In this document: one piece after another, positions 4,917 to 6,935 of the stretch
How positions within the stretch are numbered: the stretch's first letter is position 1
Layout of the letters: the number at the start of each line of letters is the position of its first letter
NCBI GenBank assembly: GCA_023436945.1
Contig: JAEZHG010000075.1
Location: 1-6,935, forward strand
DNA length: 6,935 bases
Direction: 5' to 3'
DNA from: Pseudomonadota bacterium
GTDB taxonomy: Bacteria; Pseudomonadota; Alphaproteobacteria; Caulobacterales; Caulobacteraceae
Translations under genes and position numbers: made by a program
Notes under the pieces: model-generated
The model's database searches: none
Seen by the model: the letters and a program-made list of their open reading frames with translations, nothing else
What the model was told of the DNA's origin: nothing

Positions 4917-6215
4917 ATGACTATGATGGCGGCGCTGAAAGAACGGGTGTTTGCCCGTCTGGACGCCCGCCTGAACCATCAGGGGCCAGAGCCGGTGGCG
5001 CTGGCCCTTTCTGGTGGAGGCGACAGCCGCGCCCTTCTGGCGCTGGCCGCCGAATGGGGCAGGGCGCGAGGGCGCGCCATTGTCGCCCTGACTGTCGATC
5101 ACCGACTAAATCCTGATAGCGCCAACTGGACCCGCAAGGCAGGCGAGGCCGCCCATGCCGAAGGTGTTGCTTGGCGCGATCTTGTCTGGAACGAGGCCCG
5201 TGGCGGAACCGCTGTTCAGGCCCGCGCCAGAGCCGCTCGCCACGAGCTATTGGCCGATGCCGCCCGCGAGGTCGGGGCCAAGGTCATCCTCGTTGGGCAT
5301 ACTCTGGACGACGTGGCCGAGAACCGCTGGATGCAGCGCGACGGGGGCACTGTCGGAAATCTGCGCGAATGGTCGGCCTCTCCGGCATGGCCGCAAGGGC
5401 GGGGGCTGATGCTGATGCGGCCCCTGCTTGGCGAGCGGCGCGAGGATTTGCGGGCCTATCTGGCCGAAGCGGGCAAGGACTGGATCGACGACCCCGCCAA
5501 TGAGGACAGCCGCTATCACCGCATCCGCGCCCGTCAGGCCTTGGCGGGAGAGGTGGAGCGCGATGCGGCACATGACCTCCACATGTTTGAATGGCGGGCC
5601 GGAAGCTTGGCCCCCTTTGGCGTTCTGGAGTTCTCGCGCGCCGACTTAAATGCGGCAAACGGGCGTGTGCTGGCAACGGCACTTCTTTGCGCATCCGGTC
5701 AGACGCGCCCGCCGCGTGGGGACCGCCTGCAAAGCCTGCGCGAGCGGCTGGGATCGGAAGAAGCCTTTACCGCTGTGCTTTCAGGGGCGCGTGTGGAAGT
5801 TCAGGACGATGCGGTCACCATCCTGCGTGAAGCCGGAGAGATGCAGCGTTCCAATCTGGAGCCACTGCCGCTTGAGCCGAACGTGCCTGCGGTGTGGGAC
5901 GGGCGCTTTGAAATTGTCACGGACGAGCAGGGCATGACTGTTCACCCTGCGAAGGGTTTGATGTCCAAACTGCCTGACGAGGAGCGTCGTATATTGTCGG
6001 CCCTGCCAGCGTCGGTGAGGGCAAGCCTGCCTGTTATTGTCTGTCAGGGATCGTATCGACCGTCTCTGGCGTTTCACAAGGCCAAGGTGTCTGCATTGGC
6101 AGGCCTGCGTTTCCTGTTGAATTGCCCGGCGGGTATGGGCGAAACGACGCAGGAAGCCGGACTGTTTGCTTCAACACATGGCATTACGCGTTCGACTACC
6201 CTATTTTCAGTCTGA
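4917..6215 (+). CDS. tilS: tRNA(Ile)-lysidine synthetase TilS
   Basis: TilS uses ATP and lysine to change C34 of the CAU-anticodon tRNA-Ile to lysidine, which switches the codon read from AUG to AUA and the charging from Met to Ile. It acts in the cytoplasm. The 432-residue product has the PP-loop ATP-binding motif SGGGDS (32-37), VDHRLNPDS (60-68), GHTLDDVAEN (127-136, usual form HHxDDQAET), RPLLGERREDLRAYL (168-182) and the DDPANED-RYHRIRAR segment (191-206). The N-terminal catalytic half is therefore complete. The C-terminal half (about 210-432) is poorly conserved but of normal length. Start codons at 4917, 4923 and 4926 are all possible. No clear ribosome site is seen, and the start lies five bases after the cpoB stop, so translational coupling is likely. 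Confidence 0.93.
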   Translation: MTMMAALKERVFARLDARLNHQGPEPVALALSGGGDSRALLALAAEWGRARGRAIVALTVDHRLNPDSANWTRKAGEAAHAEGVAWRDLVWNEARGGTAVQARARAARHELLADAAREVGAKVILVGHTLDDVAENRWMQRDGGTVGNLREWSASPAWPQGRGLMLMRPLLGERREDLRAYLAEAGKDWIDDPANEDSRYHRIRARQALAGEVERDAAHDLHMFEWRAGSLAPFGVLEFSRADLNAANGRVLATALLCASGQTRPPRGDRLQSLRERLGSEEAFTAVLSGARVEVQDDAVTILREAGEMQRSNLEPLPLEPNVPAVWDGRFEIVTDEQGMTVHPAKGLMSKLPDEERRILSALPASVRASLPVIVCQGSYRPSLAFHKAKVSALAGLRFLLNCPAGMGETTQEAGLFASTHGITRSTTLFSV

Positions 6216-6226
6216 GATAAGTCTGT

Positions 6227-6252
6227 CCGGCATGGCCTAGTGGCCCTGTCGG
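6227..6252 (+). promoter_or_regulatory. Hairpin in the tilS-ftsH gap
   Basis: The 11-base arms 6227-6237 and 6242-6252 pair with one G-T pair (6230/6249) and one mismatch (6233/6246) around the loop TAGT. The inner stem is GGCC/GGCC and the outer stem CCG/CGG. It starts 12 bases after the tilS stop and ends seven bases before the ftsH ribosome site. No T-run follows, so it is more likely a processing, stability or translation-modulating structure than a full terminator. Confidence 0.5.
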
Positions 6253-6258
6253 GGAACC

Positions 6259-6263
6259 GAGGA
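6259..6263 (+). promoter_or_regulatory. Ribosome binding site of ftsH
   Basis: GAGGA ends four bases before ATG 6268, which opens the first membrane span of FtsH. The short spacing is acceptable and no better start lies nearby. Confidence 0.65.
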
Positions 6264-6267
6264 CCGC

Positions 6268-6935
6268 ATGAACCTGCGAAATATTGCCATCGGCGCGATG
6301 ATCCTTCTGGTCATGGCCGTGGTGTACAGCACGATGACCCAGAGTGGCGGCACGATGGGTAACCCGCCAACGGCGGCGGGCCGTCCCGCCCAGATCACCT
6401 ATTCTCAGCTCGTAACGGCTGTGAACGGTAACGAGATCAAGTCCGTGACCGTGCGCGGCGACAATGTGACCGGCGTCTATAAGAACGACACCAAATTCAC
6501 CACTGTCGTTCCTGTGCCGAACGAGGCTCTGGTCGAGAAGATGAACGCCAGCGGCATCGCTGTGGACGTGAAATCGACCAAGCAACCGTGGTGGTCGGGC
6601 CTGCTGGGCCTGCTGCTGCCGGTGCTGTTGATCATCGGCTTCTGGCTGTTCATCATGAACCGTATGCAGGGCGGCTCCAAGGGCGCGATGGGCTTTGGTA
6701 AGTCCAAGGCCAAGCTGCTGACCGAGCACAAGGGCCGCAAGACCTTTGCAGATGTCGCAGGCGTGGATGAGGCCAAGGAAGAGCTTCAGGAGGTCGTGGA
6801 CTTCCTGAAGGACCCGTCGAAGTTCCAGCGTCTGGGCGGCAAGATTCCGAAGGGCGCTCTGCTCGTTGGCCCTCCGGGTACGGGCAAGACCCTGCTGGCC
6901 CGCGCTGTGGCCGGTGAGGCGGGCGTGCCGTTCTT
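6268..6935 (+). CDS. ftsH: ATP-dependent zinc metalloprotease FtsH, N-terminal part (runs off window)
   Basis: FtsH is the hexameric inner-membrane AAA+ protease that degrades misassembled membrane proteins and selected regulators. The first 222 codons are present and the frame is open to the last base. Residues about 4-22 are the first membrane span ([16 protein letters not shown]). Residues about 24-107 are the small periplasmic domain, containing [20 protein letters not shown]. About 109-130 is the second span ([20 protein letters not shown]). The linker with [11 protein letters not shown] then leads into the AAA+ module: [15 protein letters not shown] (159-173), [23 protein letters not shown] (179-201, shown here only by its ends FLKDPSKF and GALLVG) and Walker A GPPGTGKT (201-208). 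Walker B, the SRH arginines and the HExxH zinc site lie outside the window. It follows tilS by 52 bases. Confidence 0.96.
   Translation, partial: MNLRNIAIGAMILLVMAVVYSTMTQSGGTMGNPPTAAGRPAQITYSQLVTAVNGNEIKSVTVRGDNVTGVYKNDTKFTTVVPVPNEALVEKMNASGIAVDVKSTKQPWWSGLLGLLLPVLLIIGFWLFIMNRMQGGSKGAMGFGKSKAKLLTEHKGRKTFADVAGVDEAKEELQEVVDFLKDPSKFQRLGGKIPKGALLVGPPGTGKTLLARAVAGEAGVPF

Noticed and set aside
6196..6729. Antisense frames opposite ftsH
   Set aside because: The + strand encodes an unmistakable FtsH N-terminus through Walker A; the antisense frames are shadows.
1..6935. Mobile element, CRISPR array, tRNA/rRNA, toxin-antitoxin or phage-defence genes
   Set aside because: No terminal repeats, transposase motifs, spaced direct repeats or RNA gene signatures were seen. 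All coding space is accounted for by core genes plus the one DUF3667-like gene.

Overview
The window looks like chromosomal core sequence from a GC-rich alphaproteobacterium, most likely of the Caulobacterales (Caulobacter/Brevundimonas/Asticcacaulis type). This rests on the gene order tolA-tolB-pal-(extra gene)-cpoB-tilS-ftsH, the protein styles and the codon use. The genus is an inference; no rRNA or other marker is present. All genes lie on the + strand.

Layout: (1) 3-575, the 3' end of tolA, with a proline/arginine-rich linker and the C-terminal domain. (2) 671-2038, tolB, complete, with signal peptide and beta-propeller. (3) 2186-2736, pal, whose lipoprotein signal and OmpA-like domain lie in different frames; a single C missing near 2289-2292 explains this. 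(4) A strong rho-independent terminator at 2756-2797. (5) 2858-3997, a zinc-ribbon membrane protein resembling the DUF3667 family, placed between pal and cpoB. (6) 4078-4911, cpoB (ybgF). (7) 4917-6215, tilS, almost touching cpoB. (8) 6268 to the window end, the 5' part of ftsH, cut just after its Walker A motif.

TolA, TolB, Pal and CpoB belong to the trans-envelope Tol-Pal machine. It couples the inner-membrane proton motive force to outer-membrane constriction at division, and CpoB links it to septal peptidoglycan synthesis. TilS (tRNA-Ile lysidine synthetase) and FtsH (membrane AAA+ protease) are housekeeping genes often linked to this cluster in alphaproteobacteria. The terminator after pal suggests that the DUF3667-like gene and cpoB-tilS are expressed at least partly from separate promoters, although I could not identify a convincing one.

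There is no mobile element, CRISPR array, tRNA or rRNA, and no gene-free stretch above 300 bases. I do not see a clearly novel multi-gene system. The points most worth a second look are the pal frame break, the DUF3667-like insertion, the tandem repeat in the TolA linker and the strongly structured gaps before pal, cpoB and ftsH.
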